The notes under the pieces: model-generated
What the model was told of the DNA's origin: nothing
Databases searched by the model: none
Seen by the model: only the letters and a program-made list of their open reading frames with translations
Program-made: the position numbers and the translations under genes
Source of the DNA: Pseudomonas sp. KK4
Lineage (GTDB): Bacteria; Pseudomonadota; Gammaproteobacteria; Pseudomonadales; Pseudomonadaceae
Reading direction: 5' to 3'
DNA length: 64,000 nucleotides
NCBI RefSeq assembly: GCF_001984065.1
Contig: NZ_LYVP01000017.1
Span: forward strand, 1 to 64,000
In this document: piece after piece, positions 16,651 to 25,934 of the stretch
Position numbering within the stretch: position 1 is the stretch's first letter
Layout of the letters: every line of letters starts with the position of its first letter

Positions 16651-17943
16651 TCACGAAAGGGCCGGGTGCAAGCGACCGCTGGCGCGGCGATAGAGGTACA
16701 GCGTTGCGCACAGGGCCACGAGGGCGGCGAAGCTCATCCAGTAGCCGGGTGCTGCCTTGTCGCCGCTGTATTGAATCAGCAGGGTCGACATCGCCGGGGT
16801 GAAACCGCCGAACACTGCGGTGGCCAGGCTATAGGCCAGGGAGAAGCCCGCTACCCGCACTTCCACCGGCATGATTTCCGTCAGCGCCGGGATCATCGCG
16901 CCGTTGTACAAGCCATAAATCAACGACAGCCACAGCAGCACCAGTAGCATGTTGAGGAAGCTGGGCGCCTGCACCAGGTACGACAGCGCCGGATAAGTCG
17001 TCGCCAGCGCCAGCAAGGCCATGGCGATCAACACCGGACGCCGGCCGATGCGGTCGGACAGGGCACCACCGATGGGCAGCCAGAAGAAGTTCGACACCCC
17101 CACCAGCAAGGTCACCAGCAACGCATCGGAGGTGCTCAGGTGCAGCACGGTTTTGCCAAAGGTCGGCGCATACACGGTGATCAGGTAGAACGCAGTGGTG
17201 GTCAGGGCGACCATCAACATGCTGGCGATTACGGTCACCCAGTTCTGCGCCAGGGTGCGGAACACTTCAGCCATGCTCGGGCGGTGTTTGCGTGCGGCGA
17301 ACTCCTCAGACTCCTCGAGGTTGCGACGCAGGAAGAAAATGAACGGCACGATCATGCAGCCGACGAAAAACGGAATCCGCCAGCCCCAGGCGGCAATCGC
17401 ATCCGGCGCCATCCATTGGTTCAGGCCATAGCCCAGCGCCGCGGCAACCACGATTGCCACCTGTTGGCTACCGGACTGCCAACTGGTGAAAAAGCCTTTA
17501 TTGCCTGGCGTGGCGATCTCCGAGAGATACACCGAGACACCGCCCAGCTCCGCACCGGCCGAGAAGCCCTGCAGCAAGCGACCAATGAGCACCAGCGCGG
17601 GGGCGAACAGGCCGATGGTTTCGTAGCCGGGCACCAGCACAATCAGGATCGTGCCGCTGGCCATGATCGACAGCGTGACGATCAAGCCTTTGCGCCGGCC
17701 CACATCATCGATGTACGCACCCAGCACCACGGCACCGAGCGGGCGCATCAAAAAGCCTGCGCCGAACACCGCGAAGGTCATCATCAGGGAGGCGAATTCA
17801 CTGCTGGCCGGGAAAAACACGGCGGCAATCTGCGTGGCATAGAAGCCGAAAAGAAAGAAGTCGAACTGTTCGAGGAAATTGCCCGAGGTCACTCGGAAGA
17901 TCGCGCCGGCCCGGGAGCGGCCGCGTGGGATTGAGGCTGTCAT
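16651..17943 (-). CDS. MFS symporter, tricarballylate/citrate (CitA/TcuC) type
   Basis: A 430-residue MHS-branch MFS permease. Start region [21 protein letters not shown] and loop [20 protein letters not shown] are diagnostic of the citrate/tricarballylate:H+ symporters, with [20 protein letters not shown] and DRIGRRPVL further on. ATG 17943 is chosen for GGAG 9 bases upstream. It heads an operon with the ModA-like protein. No TcuA/TcuB dehydrogenase or citrate enzyme is adjacent, so the substrate is not settled. Confidence 0.88.
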   Translation of the reverse strand: MTASIPRGRSRAGAIFRVTSGNFLEQFDFFLFGFYATQIAAVFFPASSEFASLMMTFAVFGAGFLMRPLGAVVLGAYIDDVGRRKGLIVTLSIMASGTILIVLVPGYETIGLFAPALVLIGRLLQGFSAGAELGGVSVYLSEIATPGNKGFFTSWQSGSQQVAIVVAAALGYGLNQWMAPDAIAAWGWRIPFFVGCMIVPFIFFLRRNLEESEEFAARKHRPSMAEVFRTLAQNWVTVIASMLMVALTTTAFYLITVYAPTFGKTVLHLSTSDALLVTLLVGVSNFFWLPIGGALSDRIGRRPVLIAMALLALATTYPALSYLVQAPSFLNMLLVLLWLSLIYGLYNGAMIPALTEIMPVEVRVAGFSLAYSLATAVFGGFTPAMSTLLIQYSGDKAAPGYWMSFAALVALCATLYLYRRASGRLHPALS

Positions 17944-18326
17944 CGATAAATACTCCACCGCTTTTATGACGTACACCGCCTGGACGCGGCGTACGGTTCT
18001 TATTGGGGCGGATAGTGGAGCAGGGGGGTCGATATGTTAATTGCATAGTTGGCATGCATTGATGCGTGGGGTGGATCAATGGGTTTTCGTTGTTTCAGGT
18101 CAAGGTCCGTCACTGAGGCGGCCTCTTCGCGAGCAAGCCCGCTCCCACAGAGGGCATATGCGCCGCAGCTCCAGTGTGGGAGCGGGCTTGCTCGCGAAAG
18201 CGGACTCTGCCATCGCGCGGCTCTAAAGCCAGGTGACATTAGCAAGGCGACTCGGCAGACGGTTGCCAATCTTCGGCAAATCTGGGAAAACGGCGCCCTT
18301 CAAGCCTTTCAGGCAACAGGACGCGA
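17944..18326. other. 383-bp intergenic region: two promoters and one REP pair
   Basis: This gap between the divergent MFS symporter and FKBP genes holds the symporter promoter (AT-rich around 18000-18060), a REP inverted pair at 18125-18200, and the FKBP upstream region (18205-18326). I see no further gene. Confidence 0.7.
18125..18200. repeat. REP inverted pair (GCAAGCCCGCTCC type)
   Basis: CTTCGCGAGCAAGCCCGCTC at the left and its complement ending at about 18200, with a 30-base spacer. Confidence 0.9.
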
Positions 18327-18674
18327 GTGAATGCAATGAATGACCCACTTCAGGTAATCGATCTACAGACAGGTGACGGAAAAGCCGCCGTCAAAGGCGC
18401 ACTGATCACCACCCAGTACCGTGGCTGGCTGGAGGATGGCAGCGAATTCGATTCGTCCTACAGTCGCGGCAAGCCGTTCCAGTGTGTGATCGGCACCGGT
18501 CGTGTGATCAAGGGATGGGATCAGGGCATCATGGGGATGCAGGTCGGTGGCAGGCGCAAGCTGCTGGTGCCGGCGCACCTGGGGTATGGCGAACGCACGA
18601 TGGGCAAGATCCCGCCGAATTCGAATCTGGTGTTCGAGATTGAATTGCTGGAAGTGCTGACGCGGGATGATTGA
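18327..18674 (+). CDS. FKBP-type peptidyl-prolyl cis-trans isomerase
   Basis: A small single-domain FKBP of about 115 residues. The active-site strand pattern is clear: DGSEFDSSYSRGKPFQCVIGTGRVIKGWD... then LVPAHLGYGERTMGKIPPNSNLVFEIELLEV. There is no signal peptide, so it is cytoplasmic. GTG 18327 has AGGA 5 bases upstream; ATG 18336 (MNDPLQV) is the alternative and would shorten it by three residues. Confidence 0.92.
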   Translation: MNAMNDPLQVIDLQTGDGKAAVKGALITTQYRGWLEDGSEFDSSYSRGKPFQCVIGTGRVIKGWDQGIMGMQVGGRRKLLVPAHLGYGERTMGKIPPNSNLVFEIELLEVLTRDD

Positions 18675-18710
18675 TACCCTTTTGGAGGCGCGGCGGTTGG
18701 CAGATTTTTA

Positions 18711-18772
18711 TCGCGAGCAGGCTCGCTCCCACAATGAAATGCGCTCCATTGTGGGAGCGAGCCTGCTCGCGA
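18711..18772. repeat. REP inverted pair (GCAGGCTCGCTCC type)
   Basis: A nearly perfect inverted repeat: TCGCGAGCAGGCTCGCTCCC and its complement around a short spacer. It lies between the convergent FKBP and SDR genes, where it may end both transcripts. Confidence 0.92.
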
Positions 18773-18794
18773 TGAGCGATAACGCGGTCCTCTT

Positions 18795-19538
18795 CTAGCG
18801 CAGGGTGTAGCCGCTATCCACCACCCAATCCTGGCCGATCACATTACGCGCGCCGTTGCTGAGCTGGAACAGGATCACGTCGGCGACAGCGCCCGGCTCC
18901 AGGAACTGGCCGTCGAGCAGGCGTTGGTTGACGGTACTGGCGACCGCGTTCAATTCCTCGTTTTTCAAACCCAGGGTCGACCAGATGGGGGTGGCGGTCG
19001 GGCCCGGGGAGACGGTGTTGATGCGGATGCCGTGAGGCGCCAGTTCTACCGCCAGGGTGCGGGCATGATGGATCAGCGCCGCTTTGGAGGCGATGTAGGC
19101 CGCCAGGCCCGGGAAAGTGACTTGCGCCAGGAAGGTGCCCGTGAACACCACCGAGGCGGACGCGGTCATTTGTTCGCGAAGGCAAGCCAGGGTGTTCAAT
19201 GCGCCGGCGCCGTTGACTGCCCATTGCCGATCGAATGCCGTCACGTCGAGGCCGTCGGCCAGTTGCGCGATGCCGGCATTCGGTACCAGGAAACTGACCG
19301 GGCCCAGGGTCGCGGCCTGTTTAGCCAGTCGTTCCAGGTCTGCTGCCTGCGTGACATCACCGGCGACCCAAGACAGGCGGGTTGGAAAGCGTTCGGCCAA
19401 CTCGGCCAGACCGCCGATCTTGCGGGACATCGCCAGTACGCGGGCGCCCTGGGCCAGCAGGCGCTCGGTGACGGCCAGGCCAATGCCGGAGCTGGCGCCG
19501 GTGACGACGGCCAGACGATCCTGGAAGGTGCTGTTCAT
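18795..19538 (-). CDS. Short-chain dehydrogenase/reductase
   Basis: A 247-residue SDR with TGASSGIGLAV at the N terminus, NAGIAQLADG, and YIASK as the catalytic Tyr/Lys. The position 13 residues before the Tyr, normally Ser, is Thr (VFTGTFLAQ), which is uncommon but can be tolerated. ATG 19538 has AAGGAAA upstream. It stands alone and its substrate is unknown. Confidence 0.88.
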   Translation of the reverse strand: MNSTFQDRLAVVTGASSGIGLAVTERLLAQGARVLAMSRKIGGLAELAERFPTRLSWVAGDVTQAADLERLAKQAATLGPVSFLVPNAGIAQLADGLDVTAFDRQWAVNGAGALNTLACLREQMTASASVVFTGTFLAQVTFPGLAAYIASKAALIHHARTLAVELAPHGIRINTVSPGPTATPIWSTLGLKNEELNAVASTVNQRLLDGQFLEPGAVADVILFQLSNGARNVIGQDWVVDSGYTLR

Positions 19539-19711
19539 GCAAAGGTTTCCTTTTTGGTCAGTGAGTCGTTGCGCAGGACGTTCCAAAAAGCGGGCCAACG
19601 GGAGGGGGCTTGAAACGCGGGCCTCGTGGGCGGGTTGTTGTTATTTTGACCCTGCACTGACGTTGTCTTTATGACCATTCGGAGTCTTTTTGACTTCATG
19701 CATTGAAGTAT

Positions 19712-19797
19712 GCTCGCGATGAACCCACAGACGCCGCAATACATCCGGGTTCCCTCGTTATCGTTCACGTCCATCGCGAGCGAGCTCGCTCCTACAG
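19712..19797. repeat. Degenerate REP pair
   Basis: The right arm CATCGCGAGCGAGCTCGCTC is complete and the left arm is reduced to GCTCGCGATG. The spacer carries the CGTTATCGTT-type bases also seen in the copies at 4484 and 11627. Confidence 0.75.
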
Positions 19798-19846
19798 TCC
19801 GACCGGGGGTAGCCTGTCGGGTTGTTTCGCGGCGGCAGACGCATTA

Positions 19847-19862
19847 CTGTATATGCAAACAG
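19847..19862. promoter_or_regulatory. LexA-type SOS box upstream of the radical SAM/DUF4130 pair
   Basis: CTGTATATGCAAACAG fits CTG-N10-CAG, the LexA operator rule in gammaproteobacteria, with the TATA core start of strong sites. It ends 14 bases before the ATG at 19877, so LexA binding would block transcription or initiation directly. The downstream genes are predicted DNA-repair proteins, which fits SOS control. Confidence 0.8.
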
Positions 19863-19876
19863 TATAGGCGTAGCCC

Positions 19877-21097
19877 ATGGAACTCATCGACAAGCTCAGC
19901 ATTCTCGCCGACGCCGCCAAGTACGACGCGTCCTGTGCCAGCAGCGGTGCGCCCAAGCGCAGTTCCGAAGGCAAGAGCGGCCTGGGCTCGACCGACGGCA
20001 TGGGCATCTGTCACAGCTACACGCCGGACGGCCGTTGCGTCTCGCTGCTCAAAGTCCTGCTGACCAATTTTTGTCTCTACGACTGCCAGTACTGCGTCAA
20101 CCGCCGCTCCAGCGATGTGCCTCGCGCGCGCTTCACCCCGGAGGAGGTGGTGACGCTGACCCTGGACTTCTATCGGCGCAACTGCGTGAGCGGGCTGTTT
20201 CTCAGCTCGGGGATCATCCGCAGCGCCGACTACACCATGGAGCAGTTGGTGCGCGTCGCCCGGTTGCTGCGCGAAGAGCATGAGTTTCGCGGCTACATCC
20301 ACCTCAAGACCATCCCCGAAGCCGATCCCGCGCTGATCGAGGAGGCCGGGCGCTACGCCGATCGCCTGAGCGTCAACATTGAATTGCCCACCGATGCCAG
20401 CCTGCAGACCCTGGCGCCGGAAAAGCAGCTGGGCTCGATCAAGCAAGCGATGCAGACCATTTTCACCGGCGAACAGACCGTGCTCAACGAGCCGCGGGCA
20501 CCCAGATTCGCGCCTGCCGGGCAAAGCACGCAGATGATTGTCGGCGCTGACGACACCGACGACAGCACCATCCTTCATGGTGCGCAGGCGCTGTACGGCA
20601 ACTTCAAACTGCGCCGGGTGTATTACTCGGCCTTCAGTCCAATCCCCAACAGTCCGAAAAGCGTGCCGCTGGCCGCACCACCGCTGATGCGCGAGCACCG
20701 CTTGTATCAGGCCGACTTTCTGTTGCGCAGCTACGGCTATACCGCCGGCGAATTGTTCAAGGGGCCGGGGCACCTGGCGCTGGACATCGATCCGAAACTG
20801 GCGTGGGCGCTGGCCAATCGCGAAGTCTTTCCCCTGGATCTCAATCGCGCCGCCGCGTCATTGATCGCCCGCATCCCCGGCATCGGCCTGCGAACCACCG
20901 AGCGCCTGGTGGCGTTGCGACGGGAGCGTCGGATTCGCTATGAGGACCTGGCACGGATGCGCTGTGTGCTGGCCAAGGCCAAGCCCTTTGTCATCACCAG
21001 TGACTATCACCCGCAGCAGGCCGAGGTCACCAGTCAGATGCTCTACCAGCAACTGCGCGACAGACCGCAGCCGCAACAAATGGGGTTATGGGGATGA
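19877..21097 (+). CDS. Putative DNA modification/repair radical SAM protein (SplB-like)
   Basis: A 406-residue radical SAM protein. The cluster motif is CX3CX2C at Cys66, Cys70 and Cys73 (NFCLYDCQYCVNRRS). The C terminus has a helix-hairpin-helix DNA-binding segment (LIARIPGIGLRTTERLVALR). The family is the radical SAM partner of DUF4130/UdgX-type proteins and is distantly related to spore photoproduct lyase. A LexA box lies immediately upstream, and the next gene overlaps its stop. The lesion or modification it acts on is not known. Confidence 0.9.
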   Translation: MELIDKLSILADAAKYDASCASSGAPKRSSEGKSGLGSTDGMGICHSYTPDGRCVSLLKVLLTNFCLYDCQYCVNRRSSDVPRARFTPEEVVTLTLDFYRRNCVSGLFLSSGIIRSADYTMEQLVRVARLLREEHEFRGYIHLKTIPEADPALIEEAGRYADRLSVNIELPTDASLQTLAPEKQLGSIKQAMQTIFTGEQTVLNEPRAPRFAPAGQSTQMIVGADDTDDSTILHGAQALYGNFKLRRVYYSAFSPIPNSPKSVPLAAPPLMREHRLYQADFLLRSYGYTAGELFKGPGHLALDIDPKLAWALANREVFPLDLNRAAASLIARIPGIGLRTTERLVALRRERRIRYEDLARMRCVLAKAKPFVITSDYHPQQAEVTSQMLYQQLRDRPQPQQMGLWG

Positions 21098-21936
21098 TTC
21101 ATCTCGATTGCGACGACCTGTTCGACAATTGGCGTCAGCAGGCCCGATGGCTGCTCAGCCATGAGGTGGACCCCAGCCGGGTGAGTTGGGCCAGTGATCA
21201 TGTAGCGGATCTGTTCGCCAGCGACGACGCGCCCCCGGCAAACCCTGGCCCGTTCCAGGCGCGCATTCCACGAACCTTGCTCGACACCCTGGAGCGCGCC
21301 GCCCGATACCGTGGCGATCAACGTTGGAGCTTGTTGTATGAGGTGTTGTGGCGAGTGAGCCATGGCGACCGCACCGCCATGCTCGCCGGTGACAGGCTTG
21401 GCAGTGAATTAACCAGAAGAATCAAGCAGGTACAGCGTGAAGCTCATCATTTACATGCATTTGTGCGCTTTGTTGCGGTGCAGCAGGAAGAGGGGCCGGA
21501 GTATGTCGCGTGGCATGAGCCGGCCCACGACATCCTGCACAGTGCCAGTGAGCACTTCGTCGGGCGGATGGGTCGCCATCGCTGGTTGATCGCGACACCC
21601 CGCGATGGCGTCTATTACGACGGGGAGCAATTGATTTATCAGCGTCAGTGCCCGACCGAATGGCAACAACTGGCAAAAAACGCCGAAGATCCCCACGGCG
21701 CCATGTGGCTGACCTACTACAGCCACATCTTCAACCCGGCGCGGTTGAACCCCAAAGTCATGCAGGGGCATTTGCCGGCGCGGTTCTGGAAAAACTTGCC
21801 GGAAGGCGTGTTGATTCCTGGGTTGATCAGTCAGGCGCGCACCGGCAAGCAACAGGACGGCCAGGCCAGCTCAATCAAGGGCAGGGCGGGCAAGCGCATT
21901 GCATTGACAGAAAACGAGCGTGATTCGCCGCCATGA
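21094..21936 (+). CDS. DUF4130 protein, partner of the radical SAM DNA-repair protein
   Basis: A 280-residue protein of the DUF4130 family found next to, or fused with, UdgX-type uracil-DNA glycosylases. Recognisable segments are LLDTLERAARYRGDQRWSLLYEVLWR, QREAHHLHAFVRFV and ARFWKNLPEG near the C terminus. The family's glycosylase domain is absent here. ATG 21094 overlaps the upstream stop as ATGA; ATG 21088 is possible. It is translationally coupled to the radical SAM gene and so under the same SOS box. Confidence 0.85.
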   Translation: MIHLDCDDLFDNWRQQARWLLSHEVDPSRVSWASDHVADLFASDDAPPANPGPFQARIPRTLLDTLERAARYRGDQRWSLLYEVLWRVSHGDRTAMLAGDRLGSELTRRIKQVQREAHHLHAFVRFVAVQQEEGPEYVAWHEPAHDILHSASEHFVGRMGRHRWLIATPRDGVYYDGEQLIYQRQCPTEWQQLAKNAEDPHGAMWLTYYSHIFNPARLNPKVMQGHLPARFWKNLPEGVLIPGLISQARTGKQQDGQASSIKGRAGKRIALTENERDSPP

Positions 21937-21940
21937 AAAA

Positions 21941-21968
21941 GCCCCCAGTGCCAAGGCAATGGGGGCTT
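21941..21968 (-). terminator. Rho-independent terminator of ilvE
   Basis: Read on the minus strand: GCCCCCATTGCC...GGGGGC followed by a run of five T. The stem is GCCCCCA with TGGGGGC. It lies 22 bp after the ilvE stop and also separates ilvE from the convergent DUF4130 gene. Confidence 0.85.
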
Positions 21969-21990
21969 ATGGTTTGCTGCTGGCGTCAGG

Positions 21991-23010
21991 TCAAACCTTG
22001 ACGATCCAGCCGGCTGGCGCTTCGATGTCGCCGGTCTGCACGCCGGTCAGCTCTTTGTAGAGCTTCTGGGTGATCGGGCCGACTTCGGTTTCGCTGTGGA
22101 ACACGTGCAGGTGGTCTTTGTAGCTGATGCCGCCGATCGGCGTAATCACAGCAGCAGTACCGCAGGCACCGGCTTCCTTGAAGTCCGAGAGCTTGTCGAT
22201 CAGCACGTCGCCTTCGATGACTTCCAGGCCCAGGCGGGTCTTGGCCAGTTCGATCAGCGACAGGCGGGTGATGCCTGGCAATACCGACGGCGAGTTCGGG
22301 GTCACGAACTTGTTGTCGTGGGTGATCCCGAAGAAGTTGGCCGAGCCGACTTCCTCGATTTTCGAGTGGGTCATCGGGTCCAGGTAGATGGCGTCGGCGA
22401 AGTGCGCCTTCTTGGCTTGGGAGCCCGGCATCAGGCTGGCGGCGTAGTTGCCACCGACCTTGGCGGCACCGGTGCCCTGAGGTGCGGCGCGGTCGTAGCT
22501 GGAGATGATGAAGTTGTGCGGGGTCAGGCCGCCCTTGAAGTAGGCGCCAACCGGGATCGCGAACACCGAGAAGATGAACTCCGGCGCGGTACGCACGCCG
22601 ATGTTGTCACCCACGCCGATCACGAACGGACGCAGGTACAACGCGCCGCCGGTGCCGTAAGGCGGGATGAAACGCTCGTTGGCGCGCACCACTTCCTTGC
22701 ACGCTTCGATGAACTGCTCGGTGGACACGTGCGGCATCAGCAGGCGCGAGCAGCTGCGCTGCATGCGCGCGGCGTTCTGGTCCGGGCGGAACAGGTTGAT
22801 CGAGCCGTCCTTGCAACGATAGGCCTTCAGGCCTTCGAAGCATTGCTGGCCATAGTGAAGGGCCGTGGAGCCTTCGCTGATGTGCAGCACGTTGTCTTCG
22901 GTCAGGGTGCCTTTGTCCCACTCGCCATTGCGGAAATACGACAGATAGCGCTTGTCGGTCTTGATGTAGTCAAAACCCAGCTTGTCCCAATTGATGCTTT
23001 CGTTACCCAT
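21991..23010 (-). CDS. ilvE: Branched-chain amino acid aminotransferase
   Basis: A 339-residue class IV PLP aminotransferase, of the longer (type II) IlvE form. The PLP lysine is Lys184 in GTGAAKVGGNYAAS; LHYGQQCFEGLKAYR and EVGSANFFG are also typical. It interconverts leucine, isoleucine and valine with their 2-keto acids. ATG 23010 (MGNESINW) has AGAGGG upstream; the GTG/ATG at 23025 does not. Its position next to the keto-acid dehydrogenase operon puts the first two steps of branched-chain amino acid breakdown side by side, although the operons are separated by 244 bp. Confidence 0.95.
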   Translation of the reverse strand: MGNESINWDKLGFDYIKTDKRYLSYFRNGEWDKGTLTEDNVLHISEGSTALHYGQQCFEGLKAYRCKDGSINLFRPDQNAARMQRSCSRLLMPHVSTEQFIEACKEVVRANERFIPPYGTGGALYLRPFVIGVGDNIGVRTAPEFIFSVFAIPVGAYFKGGLTPHNFIISSYDRAAPQGTGAAKVGGNYAASLMPGSQAKKAHFADAIYLDPMTHSKIEEVGSANFFGITHDNKFVTPNSPSVLPGITRLSLIELAKTRLGLEVIEGDVLIDKLSDFKEAGACGTAAVITPIGGISYKDHLHVFHSETEVGPITQKLYKELTGVQTGDIEAPAGWIVKV

Positions 23011-23154
23011 GACACCCTCTATCACTTAACAACCGCCGAAACGGTTCAAGGCTTCTGACGTTTTTTGGATGGGCACAACAATACTTCATTCCGGGCCTGT
23101 TTCGCAGCCCGGACGATCGGATGACAGGCAGATAAATGGCATTGTCCTTGAGGA

Positions 23155-23222
23155 TTCGCGAGCAAGCCCGCTCCCACATGTGGAACGCATTTCAAAATGT
23201 GGGAGCGGGCTTGCTCGCGAAA
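23155..23222. repeat. REP inverted pair (GCAAGCCCGCTCC type)
   Basis: TTCGCGAGCAAGCCCGCTCC and its complement ending at 23222. It follows the lpdV stop on the minus strand by about 30 bp and may mark the end of the bkd transcript. Confidence 0.9.
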
Positions 23223-23254
23223 GGGCCCTCACAGGCGCTGTTTGCCTCCCTGTA

Positions 23255-24637
23255 TTACACGTGCAACGCATGCCCCAGCGCCCGCAACGCGGCTTCCTGA
23301 ACCGCCTCGCCCAGCGTCGGATGGGCGTGGATGGTGCCGCCGATGTCTTCCAATCGCGCGCCCATTTCCAGGCTTTGCGCGAAGGCCGTGGACAATTCCG
23401 AGACCCCGACACCCACTGCCTGCCAACCGACGATCACATGGTTATCCCGACGGGCGACCACACGCACGAAACCGCTTTTCGACTCCAGCGTCATCGCCCG
23501 GCCATTGGCGGCGAACGGGAAGCTGGAAACGATACAGTCCAGGCCGGCAGCCTTGGCCTCGTCCGGGGTCTTGCCCACTACCACCAGTTCCGGGTCGGTG
23601 AAGCACACGGCAGCAATGGCTGCCGGGTTGAACTCACGGGTTTTACCGCTGATCAGCTCGGCCACCATTTCGCCCTGGGCCATGGCCCGATGGGCGAGCA
23701 TCGGTTCGCCGCTCAGGTCACCGATGGCATAGACGTTGCGCATGCTGGTCTGGCACCGGTGATCGATCTTGATCGACGCACCGTTCATGTCCAGGTTCAA
23801 CGATTCCAGGTTCCAGCCCTGGGTGTTCGGCTTACGGCCCACGGCCACCAGCACCTGATCGGTTTCCAGATGCAGGGTGCCGCCATTCGGGTCGATAACT
23901 TGCAGAATATTTGCAGTTGAATCAAAGACTTGCACGCTATGCTTCAAGTAAAGCTTTACACCGAGCTTCTTCAGTTCTTCGTGCACCGGCTGGGTCAGTT
24001 CGGCGTCGTAGGCCGGCAGGATGCGCTCCTGGGCTTCGACCACGCTGACTTCGGCACCCAGCTTGCGGTAGGCAATCCCCAGCTCCAGACCGATATAACC
24101 ACCACCAACCACGATCAGCCGCTTCGGTACCGATGTCGGTGCCAGGGCCTCGGTGGAGGAGATGATCGGGCCGCCGATCGGCAGCATGGGCAGGTTGACG
24201 CTCTTGGACCCGGTGGCCAGCACCAAGTGCTCGCACTGGATACGGGTGTCGCCGACATCGACGGTTTTCCCGTCAACCACCTTGGCCCAGCCCTGAATGA
24301 CCTGAACCTTGTGTTTTTTCAGCAGCGCCGCGACACCGGTGGTCAGGCGATCGACGATGCCGTCCTTCCATTCGACGCTTTTGCCGATGTCCAGGGTCGG
24401 GGCCGACACGCTGATACCCAGCGGCGAATGCTGGCTGTGATGACGGGTCTGGTGGAACTGCTCGGCCACATGAATCAGCGCCTTGGACGGAATGCAGCCG
24501 ATGTTCAGGCAGGTGCCGCCCAAGGACTGGCCTTCTACCAGGATGGTCGGGATGCCCAGTTGACCGGCACGGATCGCCGTCACATAACCGCCGGGGCCGC
24601 CGCCGATGATCAGCAGCGAGGTGTTCAGAGTCTGCAT
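23255..24637 (-). CDS. lpdV: Dihydrolipoyl dehydrogenase (E3) of the branched-chain keto-acid dehydrogenase complex
   Basis: A 460-residue flavoprotein disulfide reductase: FAD motif [10 protein letters not shown], redox disulfide Cys43/Cys48 in [16 protein letters not shown] motif [12 protein letters not shown] and the C-terminal [13 protein letters not shown] with the catalytic His. It reoxidises the lipoyl groups of the E2 subunit. It is last in the operon, 7 bp after bkdB, matching the P. putida lpdV location. Confidence 0.96.
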   Translation of the reverse strand: MQTLNTSLLIIGGGPGGYVTAIRAGQLGIPTILVEGQSLGGTCLNIGCIPSKALIHVAEQFHQTRHHSQHSPLGISVSAPTLDIGKSVEWKDGIVDRLTTGVAALLKKHKVQVIQGWAKVVDGKTVDVGDTRIQCEHLVLATGSKSVNLPMLPIGGPIISSTEALAPTSVPKRLIVVGGGYIGLELGIAYRKLGAEVSVVEAQERILPAYDAELTQPVHEELKKLGVKLYLKHSVQVFDSTANILQVIDPNGGTLHLETDQVLVAVGRKPNTQGWNLESLNLDMNGASIKIDHRCQTSMRNVYAIGDLSGEPMLAHRAMAQGEMVAELISGKTREFNPAAIAAVCFTDPELVVVGKTPDEAKAAGLDCIVSSFPFAANGRAMTLESKSGFVRVVARRDNHVIVGWQAVGVGVSELSTAFAQSLEMGARLEDIGGTIHAHPTLGEAVQEAALRALGHALHV

Positions 24638-24644
24638 GGCTTAC

Positions 24645-25934
24645 TCACTCCACAAACAGGGTGGCGGGTTGTTCGAGCAGGCCACGAACGGCCTGGATGA
24701 ATTGCGCCGCGTCCATGCCATCGACCACCCGGTGGTCGAAGGAGCTGGAGAGGTTCATCATCTTGCGGATCACGATCTGGCCTTTGATCACCATCGGCCG
24801 CTCGACGATCTTGTTCACGCCGACGATCGCCACTTCCGGCAGGTTCAGCACCGGGGTGCTGACGATACCGCCCAGGGCGCCGAGGCTGGTCAGGGTGATG
24901 GAGGAGCCCGACAGCTCATCGCGGCTGGCCTTGCCATTGCGTGCAGCCGTGGCCAGGCGCGAAATTTCCGAGGCACTGTCCCACAGGCTGCGGGCTTCGG
25001 CGTGACGCACCACCGGTACCATCAAGCCGATGTCGGCCTGGGTGGCAATGCCCACATGCACCGCGCCGAGGCGGGTGATGACCTGGGCTTCGTCGTCGTA
25101 GCGTGCGTTGATCTGCGGGAAGTCGCGCAGGGCGACGACCAGGGCACGGACCAGGAACGGCAGCAAGGTCAGCTTGCCGCGGCTCGCGCCGTGTTTTTCG
25201 TTCAGATGGGCGCGCAACTCTTCCACGGCGGTCACGTCGATTTCTTCGACGTAGCTGAAATGCGCGGCTCGCTGGGTGGCGTCCTGCATGCGTTGGGCGA
25301 TCTTGCGGCGCATGCCGATCACCGGGATCTGCTCCTCGTCGGTGCGCTGGGTGTAGGCATTGCGGGCAGACGAAACGTTCGACTGACCCATGCTCAGATA
25401 GGCGTCGAGGTCTTCGTGCAGGATGCGCCCGGCCGGGCCGGAGCCCTGGACCAGACGTAGCTGGATACCCAGATCCAGCGCATGCTTGCGCACGGCCGGG
25501 GAGGCGAGCGGGCGTTCGTCGACTTCACGAGCGACCATCGGGCCCTGGCATGTTGCAGCGCGCGGTGCGGCGGCAGGCACCGGCTTGGCCTGCGCTGCAG
25601 GTTCCGCTTTCGGTGCAGCAGCAGGTGCTTCTACAACGGCAGATTCAACGGCAGCCGGAGCAGCCTGCGCCGACTCCTTCACGTTGCCCGCACCTTCGAC
25701 TTCAATGCTGATCAGCACACTGCCCACCGCCATCACTTCACCCGGCTGGCCGCCGAGGGCGATGACCTTGCCATGCACCGGCGACGGGATATCCACCATC
25801 GCCTTGTCGGTCATGACGTCGGCCAGCACTTGATCCTCGACCACCAGGTCGCCGACTTTCACGTGCCACTGAGACAATTCAACTTCTGCGATGCCTTCGC
25901 CAATGTCCGGCATCTTGATAACGTGCGTGCCCAT
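24645..25934 (-). CDS. bkdB: Branched-chain keto-acid dehydrogenase E2 (dihydrolipoyl acyltransferase)
   Basis: A 429-residue E2 with one lipoyl domain (lipoyl Lys44 in VMTDKAMVDIP), an Ala/Pro-rich linker (about 80-130), a peripheral subunit-binding domain (ASPAVRKHALDLGIQLRLVQGSGPAGRI split around residue 150) and the catalytic domain ending in DHRVVDGMDAAQF. It transfers branched acyl groups to CoA. It abuts bkdA2 by one base. Confidence 0.96.
   Translation of the reverse strand: MGTHVIKMPDIGEGIAEVELSQWHVKVGDLVVEDQVLADVMTDKAMVDIPSPVHGKVIALGGQPGEVMAVGSVLISIEVEGAGNVKESAQAAPAAVESAVVEAPAAAPKAEPAAQAKPVPAAAPRAATCQGPMVAREVDERPLASPAVRKHALDLGIQLRLVQGSGPAGRILHEDLDAYLSMGQSNVSSARNAYTQRTDEEQIPVIGMRRKIAQRMQDATQRAAHFSYVEEIDVTAVEELRAHLNEKHGASRGKLTLLPFLVRALVVALRDFPQINARYDDEAQVITRLGAVHVGIATQADIGLMVPVVRHAEARSLWDSASEISRLATAARNGKASRDELSGSSITLTSLGALGGIVSTPVLNLPEVAIVGVNKIVERPMVIKGQIVIRKMMNLSSSFDHRVVDGMDAAQFIQAVRGLLEQPATLFVE

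Larger units (their letters stand above)
19539..19876. other. 338-bp intergenic region: SDR promoter, REP remnant and SOS box
   Basis: Divergent region between the SDR and the radical SAM gene. It holds the SDR upstream sequence with AT-rich patches around 19635-19700, a REP pair with a truncated left arm (19712-19797) and a LexA-type box (19847-19862). No gene is seen. Confidence 0.7.
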
